Assembly: GCF_002812485.1 (NCBI RefSeq) | Contig: NZ_CP025003.1 | Location: 2,356,001 to 2,420,000 of the forward strand | DNA length: 64,000 nucleotides | From: Dickeya fangzhongdai | GTDB taxonomy: Bacteria; Pseudomonadota; Gammaproteobacteria; Enterobacterales; Enterobacteriaceae | Reading direction: 5' to 3' | Made by a program: the position numbers and the translations under genes | The notes under the pieces: generated by a model | Seen by the model: the letters and a program-made list of their open reading frames with translations, nothing else | Databases searched by the model: none | Told to the model about the DNA's origin: nothing | Shown: piece by piece, positions 35,607-44,573 of the stretch | How the letters are laid out: each line of letters opens with the position of its first letter | How positions within the stretch are numbered: the stretch's first letter is position 1

Positions 35607-37126
35607 GGCTTGGCATGCGCTCCATCGATGTGCGTCTGTACGTCGATCAGGGTGCGTTCACGCGGGTCCCGAATAGCCTGACGCAAACGAGCGGACTCGC
35701 CCTGAATCACCCGCTCGTGCAGCAATGGAATGGCGGCGTTAGTCGCCAGAATCAGGTTCTCAGCGGCCATGATCGCCTGGCGACGCGCCTCTCCAGCCGG
35801 GGTGGCGGCAGCCTGTTTCAGCGCGTCGTCTACCGCAGGATTACACAGTTGCGAAATATTGAATGAGCCTTTGCAGGAAAAATCGCTATACAGGTAAGCC
35901 ACCGGATCGCCGGAATCCAGCACGGTGGCGCGAGATAAAATAAAGGCATCGAAATGGCCGGCCAGCGCATCCGCTTCTATCTGCGAATATTCGCGGACCT
36001 CCTGTTTTACCGTGAAGCCGGCGGCGGTTAACTGTTGAGCCAGATAAACCGCCACTTCCGGCAGTTCCGCCCGGTCGCTGAAGGTCGCCAGCGTGATCGT
36101 CGCGCCGTTAGGGGAACGGGCTGCGGTGGGTGCCGCTACCGGTTGACGCAACGCCGCGGCCCATTGCACCGCCGGGCCAAGCAGCCCGGCCGCCACGTCG
36201 GCCCGGTTTTCATACACGTTTTTGACCAGAATGTCCCGCTGGATTGCATCACGCGCCGCGGCCCGCAGGCCAGGATCGCTGAAAACGCCGCGCCGGGTGT
36301 TGAGGTACAGCGTGTTGGTGCGGGGCATCGGCACTTCATGCACCAGGTTTTGGTCCAGCAGCGGCGCCTGTGACACCGGTATCGCTTCTACCAGGTCGGC
36401 CGTGCCGGTACGCAGCGCGGCGGTGCGGGCGGCGCTGTCCGGGACGAAATCGACATCAATGCCCGGCGCCGTGGCTTTGCTGCCCCAGTAACTGTCAAAA
36501 CGATCCAGCCGGGCGCTGCTGGTGCCGTTAACCTGCGTCAGCACGAACGGGCCGGTGCCGGTTCTGATCGGGCTGACCACGCCGTTGGCGCCGTAAGCGG
36601 CGGGCGAGAGTAGGGTTAACTGAGGGCTGGACAAGCGTTGCGGTAGCAACGGGTCGCGGGTGGCGGTTTTAATCTGCACGGTGCGCGCGTCTTCCGCCGT
36701 CACGCTCAGTGTCACGCCGTCAAGAATGCGTGGCTTGGGAGTGGCGCGCGTGGCGGCGGTCAGGGCGTTGACCACGGCGCTGGCGTTGAAATCGCTGCCG
36801 TCGTGAAATTTTACGCCGTCGCGCAGGGTGAAACGCCAGGTTAACTCATCTACCTGTTGCCAGTGGGTCGCCAGCGCGGGTTGCGCATCGCCGTTGGCAT
36901 CAAGCACCACCAGCGTTTCACCGGCGCGCCAGCGCGACAGCTTGAAGGCATCGTCACTGAAAGGCGACAGCGCTGAACGCGGCGGCAACAACATCGCCAG
37001 ATGAATGCGCGGATTGTCCGCGCCGGTGGTGGCGGCGGGCGCCGGTTTGTCAAAACAACCGGCGAGCAACAGGGTGGATGCCAGCGTGGCGGCCATCGTC
37101 AGAGAAGGGAAACGAAACATACGCAT
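35603..37126 (-). CDS. Lipoprotein substrate-binding protein of the ABC importer (SBP_bac_5)
   Basis: The 507-residue protein begins with a signal and lipobox (LASTLLLAGCFDKP), so it is probably a lipid-anchored binding protein, less usual for Gram-negatives. The family 5 fold is shown by WRFTLRDGVKFHDGSDFNAS, GTGPFVLTQ and the late AENLILATNAAIPLLHE. This family binds peptides, nickel complexes or opine metallophores; which one cannot be read from sequence. It lies between the second ATPase (20-base gap) and the fused permease (4-base overlap). Confidence 0.9.
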   Translation of the reverse strand: MRMFRFPSLTMAATLASTLLLAGCFDKPAPAATTGADNPRIHLAMLLPPRSALSPFSDDAFKLSRWRAGETLVVLDANGDAQPALATHWQQVDELTWRFTLRDGVKFHDGSDFNASAVVNALTAATRATPKPRILDGVTLSVTAEDARTVQIKTATRDPLLPQRLSSPQLTLLSPAAYGANGVVSPIRTGTGPFVLTQVNGTSSARLDRFDSYWGSKATAPGIDVDFVPDSAARTAALRTGTADLVEAIPVSQAPLLDQNLVHEVPMPRTNTLYLNTRRGVFSDPGLRAAARDAIQRDILVKNVYENRADVAAGLLGPAVQWAAALRQPVAAPTAARSPNGATITLATFSDRAELPEVAVYLAQQLTAAGFTVKQEVREYSQIEADALAGHFDAFILSRATVLDSGDPVAYLYSDFSCKGSFNISQLCNPAVDDALKQAAATPAGEARRQAIMAAENLILATNAAIPLLHERVIQGESARLRQAIRDPRERTLIDVQTHIDGAHAKP

Positions 37127-37146
37127 TCCTTGTGGTATTGGAAAAA

Positions 37147-37962
37147 TCAGTCAAAAGCAGGCAGCGTCGGCACAGCCGCCAACAAGGCCTGGGTATGAAA
37201 ATGGCGCGGTTCGGCGAGTAAATCGGGCAGCGGACGGTCTTCCACCAGACTGCCGTTGTACATGACCAGTACCCGCTGGCAGAGCGCGGCCACGACCGAC
37301 AGGTCATGGGAAACCAGCAATAGTCCCATGCCATGACGGCGTGACAGCGTATCGAGCAACGTAGTGATCTGTTGACGCAGAGGCAGGTCAAGCCCGCTGA
37401 CCGGCTCATCCGCCAGCAGAAACGCCGGGCGCAGCGCAATGGCTCTGGCAATGGCAACCCGCTGGGCCTGACCGCCGGATAGCGATTCGGCCCGCTGATG
37501 CAACAGAGTTAACGGCAAATCAACCTGCTCCAGCACCTCACAGACCGTCTGTTTCAGGTTTTCCGTCATCCCTAGCTGGCGCAGCGGTTCGGCGATCAGC
37601 GCGAATACCGAGGCGTGCGGCGCCAGCGATCCCGCCGGATCCTGCGGGATGTATTGCACCAATTGCCGATACCAGCGCAACCGGGATACGCTATTCGGGC
37701 GTACCTCGCGCCCCTGGCAATGCACAGTGCCCTGAATCGGTGACTCCAGCGCCAGCAGAATTTTCAGCAAGGTGGATTTGCCGCAGCCGGATGCGCCCAC
37801 CAGCGCCACGCGTTCTCCCGCATGAAGTTCGAGGCTGACGTGCTGCAGCGACGAGGTGGCCGTTGCCCGGCGCCTAAACACACCCGCCGTTCGATAATGG
37901 TGGCTGACCTGATGAAGTTGCAAAAAGGGAGCTTCACTCAGCATGCAAGAGGTTTGGTGCAT
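37147..37962 (-). CDS. ABC importer ATP-binding protein (OppF/DppF-like)
   Basis: The 271-residue ATPase has Walker A LVGASGCGKSTLLKIL, signature SLSGGQAQRVAIARA and Walker B PAFLLADEPVSGLD. The N-terminus MHQTSCMLSEAPFLQLHQVS follows 4 bases after the previous stop. An upstream in-frame extension inside the previous gene is not used. It should pair with the other ATPase to drive the fused permease. Confidence 0.92.
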   Translation of the reverse strand: MHQTSCMLSEAPFLQLHQVSHHYRTAGVFRRRATATSSLQHVSLELHAGERVALVGASGCGKSTLLKILLALESPIQGTVHCQGREVRPNSVSRLRWYRQLVQYIPQDPAGSLAPHASVFALIAEPLRQLGMTENLKQTVCEVLEQVDLPLTLLHQRAESLSGGQAQRVAIARAIALRPAFLLADEPVSGLDLPLRQQITTLLDTLSRRHGMGLLLVSHDLSVVAALCQRVLVMYNGSLVEDRPLPDLLAEPRHFHTQALLAAVPTLPAFD

Positions 37963-37966
37963 AGCA

Positions 37967-38770
37967 TTAACTGGCCTGTGACCATGATACGGACGGCGCG
38001 CGGTTCCGGCGGGAAAAAACGGCGCCGGCGGATGCCTGACGCGCCGCCGACACCAGCGCACGGGTATAAGGATGGCGGGGATGCGTCAGCAACTGACGCA
38101 TTTCGCCTTGCTCGACCAGCCGGCCGTTTTCCATTACCAGCGCGCGCCGGCAGACCATGGCTGCTACCGTGATGTCGTGGGTGATGAACAGCAGGCTGGT
38201 GCGTGGAGATTGTTGCAGCCGATCCTGTAGGGTTTGCAGTACCTGCGCCTGGGTGACCACGTCCAGCGCCGTGGTGGGTTCATCGGCGATCAATAACGGA
38301 CGCTCGCACAGTAACGCCAGCGCGATGCAAAGGCGCTGACGCTGGCCGCCGGAGAGTTCGCCGGGGTAGCGCGTGAGCACGGCTTGCGGATCGGAAAAAC
38401 CGACCGCACGCAGCAAATCCGGCAGCGCCCGATGAGTCGGCTGGTGTTTTAACGCCATGCGCAGTTGCGTTTCAATCGTGAATAACGGGTTTAGCGACGT
38501 GGCTGAATCCTGAAAAATGGCCGCCGGACGTTCGGCAGGCGGGCGCTGTGACAACGGCAACCCCGTTACGTCGTGGTTCTGAAGACGGATGCTGCCGCTG
38601 AGTTGACTGCCGATGGGCAGTGCGCCCAGCAGGCAACGCGCCGTCAGCGATTTGCCGGAACCGGATCCGCCCAGCAGACAGACACGCTCACCGGGCGCGA
38701 GGGAGAAACTGAGGTCATGAATCTTGTGGTCCCCATCGATACAAAGTGTTAACTGCCTGACATCCAGCAC
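37967..38770 (-). CDS. ABC importer ATP-binding protein (OppD/DppD-like), first gene of operon
   Basis: The 267-residue ATPase has Walker [17 protein letters not shown], signature [16 protein letters not shown] and Walker [17 protein letters not shown]. The ATG at 38770 has no close ribosome site; GTG at 38779, in the same frame, has GGAG four bases before it, and may be the real start. The Zur box lies 42-58 bases upstream of the ATG. Confidence 0.92.
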   Translation of the reverse strand: MLDVRQLTLCIDGDHKIHDLSFSLAPGERVCLLGGSGSGKSLTARCLLGALPIGSQLSGSIRLQNHDVTGLPLSQRPPAERPAAIFQDSATSLNPLFTIETQLRMALKHQPTHRALPDLLRAVGFSDPQAVLTRYPGELSGGQRQRLCIALALLCERPLLIADEPTTALDVVTQAQVLQTLQDRLQQSPRTSLLFITHDITVAAMVCRRALVMENGRLVEQGEMRQLLTHPRHPYTRALVSAARQASAGAVFSRRNRAPSVSWSQAS

Positions 38771-38811
38771 ACAGCACTCCGAAAATGTGAAAATTTATTG
38801 CAATAACATTT

Positions 38812-38828
38812 ATGTTATAACATAACAT
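38812..38828. promoter_or_regulatory. Zur box before the fused ABC importer
   Basis: ATGTTATAACATAACAT has perfect 7-base arms ATGTTAT/ATAACAT with a 3-base spacer, the same geometry as the Zur consensus and as the box between znuC and znuA. Extended to 23 bases it matches the remembered E. coli Zur consensus at 19 positions. Confidence 0.8.
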
Positions 38829-38863
38829 TTCAAATAAAAACCATTATTAAAAAGGGGGAAACA

Positions 38864-39046
38864 ATGGGAAAACGGATTTCGGATGCCTGCTGTGACTGGC
38901 GGCAGGGGGCATCCGGTGCGGTCAGGCAGAGACGATGGGGGGATAAACCGGGTGATCTTCGCGTTGCGTGCGGCTCGTACCGGTATTCGGGCCTGGATTA
39001 TTCAACGACGGATTTATGGCTGCTCTCAACAACAGGCAAGACATGA
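38864..39046 (+). CDS. Possible 60-residue ORF divergent from the ABC operon
   Basis: The ATG follows a strong ribosome site (AAAAGGGGGAAACA). The product (MGKRISDACCDWRQGASGAV...) has no recognisable domain, no signal and an unusual residue mix. The good leader and divergent place next to the Zur box are the only support. Confidence 0.25.
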   Translation: MGKRISDACCDWRQGASGAVRQRRWGDKPGDLRVACGSYRYSGLDYSTTDLWLLSTTGKT

Positions 39047-39098
39047 CATATGGAAGGGAAAACAGCCAGCGCGTGAACGGCTGGCTGGGGCAGGTTGG

Positions 39099-40376
39099 TT
39101 AGTTGTTGACGGTTTGTTTGTGGAAGATTTCCCGAAAGACAGGATAGATATCGTCCTGATCGCGAATATGCTGCATGGCGAAATTGTCAAAGCTGTCCTG
39201 CAACATCTCATATTCCCGCCACAGCGTCTGGTGCGAACGACGGGTAATTTCGATGTAGCTGTAGTAACGCACCACCGGCAGCAGGCGGGTGGCGAGTAAT
39301 TCACGGCACAGCGGCGAATCGTCCGCCCAGTTGTCGCCGTCGGAAGCCTGCGCGGCGTAAATGTTCCATTGCGCAGGGTCGTAGCGTTCTTTGACCACAT
39401 CCTCCATCAGTTTCAGGGCGCTGGAGACGATGGTGCCGCCGGTTTCCTGAGAGTAGAAGAACTCCTGCTCATCCACTTCCTTGGCCTGCGTATGGTGGCG
39501 GATATACACCACTTCCACGTTTTTATAGGTGCGGCTCAGGAACAGATACAACAGGATGTAAAAACGTTTGGCGATGTCCTTGGTGGCCTGATCCATAGAA
39601 CCGGAAACATCCATCAAACAGAACATCACCGCCTGGCTTGACGGTTCTGGCCGGCGTTCGTAGTTCTTGTAACGCAGGTCGAAGGTATCGATAAACGGCA
39701 CGCTGGCGATGCGCTGGCGCAGCTCGGCGATTTCCTGCCGCAGTCGCTCCTCCTCCAGCAACTGGACCGGCTCGGTATTTTCCAGCAACGCCAGATCTTC
39801 TTCCCGCTGGTGAAGCTCGCGGCGTTTACCCGCGGTCATCGCCATGCGGCGCGCCAGCGAGTTCTGCAGCGAACGCACCACGCTGATATTGGCGGGGACG
39901 CCGTTGGCGGTGTACCCCGCACGGTGGGTTTTGTACTCGTTGAGTTGCCGGTGTTCGGTTTTTTTCAGGTTGGGCAGCGCCAGATCTTCGAACAACAGGT
40001 CAAGATACTCGTCTTTGGATATCTGGAACACGAAGTCATCCTGACCTTCGCCATCCTGACCGGCGTCGCCCTGACCCGATCCGCCGCCTCCGCCACCACC
40101 CTGAGGCCGTTCGATCTTGTCGTTCTGCACGAAGTGGTCGTTACCGGGGTGCACCCGGTGACGAATCCCACCACGGCCCTGATGGAACATCGGTTCACTG
40201 ATATCCGAATTGGAGATCGAAATAGACTCTCCGTTTTCCACGTCGGTAACCGAACGCTTGTTGATGGCCCCGGCAATCGACTGTTTTATTTGCGACTTGT
40301 AGCGGCGCAAAAAGCGCTGGCGGTTAACCGCGCTTTTGTTTTTGCCGTTCAAACGCCGATCAATGAAATAGGCCAT
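39099..40376 (-). CDS. yeaH: YeaH, von Willebrand factor-like partner of kinase YeaG
   Basis: The 425-residue protein has the UPF0229 family features: the start [20 protein letters not shown], a Gly-rich linker (about residues 93-100), and a VWA-type motif [17 protein letters not shown] (about 250). It is encoded with the kinase YeaG in nearly all genomes that have it. The pair acts in nitrogen and stress responses in E. coli. There is a 36-base gap after yeaG, so it is co-transcribed from the sigma54 site upstream of yeaG. Confidence 0.95.
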   Translation of the reverse strand: MAYFIDRRLNGKNKSAVNRQRFLRRYKSQIKQSIAGAINKRSVTDVENGESISISNSDISEPMFHQGRGGIRHRVHPGNDHFVQNDKIERPQGGGGGGGSGQGDAGQDGEGQDDFVFQISKDEYLDLLFEDLALPNLKKTEHRQLNEYKTHRAGYTANGVPANISVVRSLQNSLARRMAMTAGKRRELHQREEDLALLENTEPVQLLEEERLRQEIAELRQRIASVPFIDTFDLRYKNYERRPEPSSQAVMFCLMDVSGSMDQATKDIAKRFYILLYLFLSRTYKNVEVVYIRHHTQAKEVDEQEFFYSQETGGTIVSSALKLMEDVVKERYDPAQWNIYAAQASDGDNWADDSPLCRELLATRLLPVVRYYSYIEITRRSHQTLWREYEMLQDSFDNFAMQHIRDQDDIYPVFREIFHKQTVNN

Positions 40377-40412
40377 GTTTCCCCCAAACGACATGCCTGT
40401 CGATGTACGGCA

Positions 40413-42347
40413 TCAGGATGACTTCCTCACACGCAGGTACCATTCGCACAGCAAACGCACCTGTTTGCGGGTGTAGCCTTTTTCCATCATGCGATCGACA
40501 AAGTCGTCGTGTTTTTTCTGCTCTTCCGTCGACGTTTTGGTGTTGAACGAAATCACCGGCAGCAGCTCTTCGGTATTGGAGAACATCTTCTTCTCAATGA
40601 CCGTACGCAGTTTTTCATAGCTGGTCCAGTTCGGATTGCGGCCGCTGTTGCTGGCGCGGGCGCGCAACACGAAGTTGACGATCTCGTTGCGGAAGTCTTT
40701 CGGGTTGCTGATACCCGCCGGTTTTTCGATTTTCTCCAGTTCGGCGTTCAGAGACTCACGGTCAAACAGCTGGCCGGTGTCCGGATCACGGTATTCCTGA
40801 TCCTGAATCCAGAAGTCGGCATAGGTCACGTAGCGATCAAAAATGTTCTGACCGTATTCCGAGTAAGACTCAAGGTAGGCGGTCTGAATTTCCTTGCCGA
40901 TAAACTCGGCGTATTTCGGAATCAGGTAGCCTTTCAGGTGCTCCAGGTATTTTTCCGACACATCCTGCGGGAACTGTTCCCGTTCAATCTGCTGTTCCAG
41001 CACGTAAAACAGGTGGACCGGGTTGGCCGCCACTTCGCTGTGATCAAAGTTGAACACGCGGGAGAGGATCTTGAAGGCGAAACGGGTGGAAAGCCCTTTC
41101 ATGCCTTCGTCGACGCCGGCGTAATCGCGGTATTCCTGATACGACTTGGCCTTCGGGTCGGTATCCTTCAGGCTTTCGCCATCGTATACCCGCATTTTGG
41201 AGTAGATACTGGAATTTTCCGGATCTTTCAGCCGCGACAGAATGGAAAAGCGCGCCAGTGTTTCCAGCGTGCCGGGCGCGCAGGGGGCGCGGCTCAGCTC
41301 ACTATTTATCAACAACTTGTCGTAAATTCTGACCTCTTCGGAAACCCGCAGGCAGTAAGGCACTTTGACGATATAGACACGGTCAAGGAACGCCTCGTTA
41401 TTTTTGTTGTTGCGGAACTGCACCCATTCCGATTCGTTGGAGTGAGCCAGAATGATGCCGTTGAACGGCAGGGCGGCGATGCCTTCGGTGCCGTTGTAGT
41501 TGCCTTCCTGAGTCGCGGTCAGCAACGGGTGGAGCACTTTGATCGGCGCCTTGAACATTTCCACAAATTCCATCACGCCCTGGTTGGCCCGGCACAGCGC
41601 GCCAGAGTAGCCATAGGCGTCCGGGTCATTCTGGGCGAAATGCTCCAGCTTACGGATGTCCACTTTCCCGACCAGCGCTGAAATGTCCTGGTTGTTTTCA
41701 TCGCCCGGTTCGGTTTTGGCGATCGCCAGCTGGGCCAGAATGGACGGCCACACCTTGACGACGCGGAATTTGGTGATGTCGCCGCCGAATTCCTGCAGCC
41801 GTTTGGCCGCCCAGGGCGACATGATGGTGCCCAGATAGCGGCGCGGGATACCGTATTCTTTCTCCAGAATCGAGGCATCCTCCTGCGGGTTAAACAGGCT
41901 GAGCGGATGGTCGTTGACCGGGCTGTGCTCGCCGTTGGCGCTCAGAATGTAGATGGGAACGCGCTGCATCAGCGATTTCAGCCGTTCAGCCAGCGAAGAT
42001 TTACCGCCGCCCACCGGACCCAGCAGATAGAGGATTTGCTTCTTCTCTTCGAGCCCTTGCGCGGCATGTTTCAGGTAGGAAACGATTTGTTCGATGGCTT
42101 CTTCCATACCATAGAACTCTTCGAACGCAGGGTAGCGGGCAATTACCCGGTTGGAAAATAAACGAGACAGACGCGGTTCCTGAGCGGTGTCGACCATAAC
42201 CGGTTCACCGATAGCCATTAACAATCGCTCAGCGGCGTTCACATACGCACTGCGATCCTGCTGGCAGATGGTAAGGAACTCTTGCAGAGTGAACTCTTCG
42301 TCTTTGGCAGCGTCGTAACGCTGGCGATAATGATCAAATATGTTCAT
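40413..42347 (-). CDS. yeaG: PrkA-type serine protein kinase YeaG
   Basis: The 644-residue protein has an AAA+ domain with Walker A LLGPVGGGKSSLAERL and the PrkA kinase region at the C-terminus (EIVNFVLRARASNSGRNP). The start MNIFDHYRQRYDAAKDEEFT at 42347 is the family start and gives the E. coli length. The kinase is linked to nitrogen starvation, sustained stress and metabolic heterogeneity. A good sigma54 promoter lies about 110 bases upstream. Confidence 0.96.
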   Translation of the reverse strand: MNIFDHYRQRYDAAKDEEFTLQEFLTICQQDRSAYVNAAERLLMAIGEPVMVDTAQEPRLSRLFSNRVIARYPAFEEFYGMEEAIEQIVSYLKHAAQGLEEKKQILYLLGPVGGGKSSLAERLKSLMQRVPIYILSANGEHSPVNDHPLSLFNPQEDASILEKEYGIPRRYLGTIMSPWAAKRLQEFGGDITKFRVVKVWPSILAQLAIAKTEPGDENNQDISALVGKVDIRKLEHFAQNDPDAYGYSGALCRANQGVMEFVEMFKAPIKVLHPLLTATQEGNYNGTEGIAALPFNGIILAHSNESEWVQFRNNKNNEAFLDRVYIVKVPYCLRVSEEVRIYDKLLINSELSRAPCAPGTLETLARFSILSRLKDPENSSIYSKMRVYDGESLKDTDPKAKSYQEYRDYAGVDEGMKGLSTRFAFKILSRVFNFDHSEVAANPVHLFYVLEQQIEREQFPQDVSEKYLEHLKGYLIPKYAEFIGKEIQTAYLESYSEYGQNIFDRYVTYADFWIQDQEYRDPDTGQLFDRESLNAELEKIEKPAGISNPKDFRNEIVNFVLRARASNSGRNPNWTSYEKLRTVIEKKMFSNTEELLPVISFNTKTSTEEQKKHDDFVDRMMEKGYTRKQVRLLCEWYLRVRKSS

Positions 42348-42453
42348 AGCGTTGCCCGTCCTTCGTCGATTAACACAGAGTAAGAGAGCGAATGGTATGT
42401 ATACAGCCTGTTTAATGGATGGCTCTCCCGGAAGAAGACCGCTGCTGAGATAC

Positions 42454-42469
42454 AGCAACCCTTATGCCA
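42454..42469 (-). promoter_or_regulatory. Sigma54 promoter of yeaGH
   Basis: The minus strand reads TGGCATAAGGGTTGCT, a full match to the consensus TGGCAYRN4TTGCW with correct -24 GG and -12 GC spacing. E. coli yeaGH is known to be sigma54/NtrC-driven. Confidence 0.88.
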
Positions 42470-42708
42470 ACTTTGGTTGGCGGGAAGGGGTGGGCAACTG
42501 GCGCCCGGCTACACTCAGCGGAAATCCTCATCCTTGTTTAAAGCGTAGTTTGCATCCATAAAATTTCCTCTATTCTTGCGTCGCATTTTTAAGATATTTC
42601 AATGACTCACTTCGGCGCGGCGGCCTGCAACCGGCTTTTTTATCCGCTAACGCAGCCCTGATGCGGGATGCTGGCGGGCAGACGAAATCGTTATAACTTA
42701 TGTATCTT

Positions 42709-42722
42709 TCACATTAATGTGA
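42709..42722. promoter_or_regulatory. Palindrome before mipA
   Basis: TCACATTAATGTGA is a perfect 14-base palindrome 75 bases before the mipA start. It is not a CRP site (the order of half-sites is inverted). The binder is unknown. Confidence 0.5.
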
Positions 42723-42796
42723 TGTATGTAGGACTCCGGCGCTGCTATTCTGCTGGAAGTGATCAAATACGTAACACTGAATGGGAACCGACAATC

Positions 42797-43546
42797 GTGA
42801 AAAATTGCGTATTAACTTTCTTAACGGCGGCGTTGGCCGCAACGTTAGCGGCCCCGGCGGCCTTTGCGGACGAGTTCGCGCTCGGGCTGGGCGCGGTCGG
42901 CGAGACTCCGGTATACCGTGGCGATAGCGGTCACGTTTATCCTTTTCCGATGGTGACTTATGAAAGCGAGAGTTTTTACCTGCGCGGTCTGCTGGGTGGG
43001 TATTACCTGTGGAATGACGCGCAGAACAAATTGTCACTGACGGCGTATTACAACCCGTTTGGTTTCAAACCGGGCGATAGCGACGATAACCAGATGAAGC
43101 AGCTTGAACGTCGCCGCGGTACGCTGATGGCGGGGTTATCCTATCGCTACGATGCGCAATGGGGCACCTTGCGCACCTTGCTGGCCGGCGACACGCTGAA
43201 TTACAGCAATGGTCTGGTGTGGGACTCCGCCTATCTTTACCGCTTCAACGACGGCGACTGGAGCCTGACGCCGGGCGTGGGGATTACCTGGTCGAGCGAA
43301 AACCAGAATCGCTACTACTATGGCGTCACTGGCGACGAATCGGCCCGCTCCGGACTACGCAATTATCAGCCGGATGACGGCTGGTCGCCGTATGTCGAGT
43401 TGAACGCCGGCTACAAGATTAATTCCAGTTGGAATACCTGGGTAAGCGGGCGTTATGTCCGGCTGTCGGATGAGACCAAAAACAGCCCGATGGTCGATAA
43501 AAACTATAACCTGATGCTGGGAGGCGGCGTCAGTTATACCTTCTAA
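42797..43546 (+). CDS. mipA: MipA/OmpV-family outer membrane protein
   Basis: The 249-residue product has a signal peptide cut after AAPAAFA and then a beta-barrel ending in phenylalanine (MLGGGVSYTF). It matches MipA in GLLGGYYLWNDAQNKLSLTA, GDTLNYSNGLVWDSAYLYR and SENQNRYYYGVTGDESARSG. MipA is reported to scaffold MltA with PBP1B. The start is GTG at 42797, set by the signal peptide; an ATG upstream would add 43 unlikely residues. It is divergent from yeaGH. Confidence 0.9.
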   Translation: MKNCVLTFLTAALAATLAAPAAFADEFALGLGAVGETPVYRGDSGHVYPFPMVTYESESFYLRGLLGGYYLWNDAQNKLSLTAYYNPFGFKPGDSDDNQMKQLERRRGTLMAGLSYRYDAQWGTLRTLLAGDTLNYSNGLVWDSAYLYRFNDGDWSLTPGVGITWSSENQNRYYYGVTGDESARSGLRNYQPDDGWSPYVELNAGYKINSSWNTWVSGRYVRLSDETKNSPMVDKNYNLMLGGGVSYTF

Positions 43547-43581
43547 AGCGACCCGCACGGTCATTGTGCATTGGCTGCACA

Positions 43582-43607
43582 AAAATGGGGTGGATTCACC
43601 CCATTTG
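43582..43607 (+). terminator. Terminator-like hairpin after mipA
   Basis: AAATGGGGTG pairs with CACCCCATTT around a short GATT loop. The T tract is short. Confidence 0.6.
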
Positions 43608-43672
43608 CACATTAATGGAGCGAGCGGGGTTTGCTACTCTGCTACAAGGGAGGGTTACAAGGGAGGAATAAC

Positions 43673-44524
43673 ATGACGAAACAGGTAACATTTCCGGGTG
43701 GAAACACCGTTCCCGCTATTGGTCAGGGAACCTGGTTCATGGGAGAAAGCGCCCAACGGCGGAGCAGTGAAGTCAGCGCGTTACAGGCCGGCATCGACGC
43801 GGGAATGACGTTGATCGATACGGCGGAAATGTACGCTGACGGCGGGGCGGAAGAGGTGGTGGGCGAGGCGATACGTGGCCGTCGCGACCGTGTCTATCTG
43901 GTATCCAAGGTGTATCCGCATAATGCGGGCGGAGAGCGGGCGATCGCCGCCTGTGAACGTAGCCTGAAACGCCTGCAAACCGATTATATCGATCTGTATT
44001 TGCTGCACTGGCGCGGCGGCATTCCGCTGGTGGATACCATCGCCGCGATGGAATCGTTGCAACAGGCGGGCAAGATTGGGCGCTGGGGCGTCTCTAATCT
44101 GGATACCGACGACATGGAAGAACTGTGGTCCTGCCGGGGTGGCGAGCAGTGTCAGACCAATCAGGTGCTGTATCATCTGGCGTCGCGGGGCATTGAGTAT
44201 GACCTGCTGCCCTGGTGTCAGCAACGTCGGCTTCCCGTCATGGCCTATTGCCCGCTGGCGCAGGCCGGGGAGTTGCGCCATGACCTGTTTGCTCACCCGG
44301 CGGTCGTGCGCGTGGCACAGCGACATGCGCTGACGCCCGCACAGGTGCTGCTGGCCTGGGTGACGCGCCAGCCTGGCGTCATCGCCATTCCCAAAGCCGG
44401 TACGCTGGCGCATGTCAAAGAGAATGCCGCCGCGCTTCAAGTGACGTTGTCACCTGAAGATCTCGCCATACTGGATGAGGCTTATCCCGCCCCACGCCGC
44501 AAACAGCCGCTGGATGTGGTGTAA
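43673..44524 (+). CDS. yeaE: Aldo/keto reductase YeaE
   Basis: This NADPH-dependent reductase (methylglyoxal reductase in E. coli) has 283 residues in a TIM barrel. Catalytic residues are visible: LIDTAEMYADGGAEE (Asp, Tyr), VYLVSKVYPHNA (Lys) and IDLYLLHWRGG (His). The C-terminal IPKAGTLAHVKENAAAL binds the cofactor. The ATG is preceded by GGGAGGAATAAC. It follows mipA with a terminator between. Confidence 0.94.
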   Translation: MTKQVTFPGGNTVPAIGQGTWFMGESAQRRSSEVSALQAGIDAGMTLIDTAEMYADGGAEEVVGEAIRGRRDRVYLVSKVYPHNAGGERAIAACERSLKRLQTDYIDLYLLHWRGGIPLVDTIAAMESLQQAGKIGRWGVSNLDTDDMEELWSCRGGEQCQTNQVLYHLASRGIEYDLLPWCQQRRLPVMAYCPLAQAGELRHDLFAHPAVVRVAQRHALTPAQVLLAWVTRQPGVIAIPKAGTLAHVKENAAALQVTLSPEDLAILDEAYPAPRRKQPLDVV

Positions 44525-44529
44525 TCGAA

Positions 44530-44555
44530 GCATGGCTGGCGAAAGCCAGCCATGA
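44530..44555. terminator. Hairpin between yeaE and yeaD
   Basis: CATGGCTGGC pairs with GCCAGCCATG around GAAA, between converging genes. There is no T tract. Confidence 0.6.
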
Positions 44556-44573
44556 GCAGGAAGCAAAAGTAGA

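Larger units (their letters stand above)
42348..42796. other. Divergent yeaG/mipA regulatory gap
   Basis: The 449 bases hold the sigma54 promoter of yeaG and a perfect TCACATTAATGTGA palindrome near mipA. No gene is seen. Confidence 0.6.
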
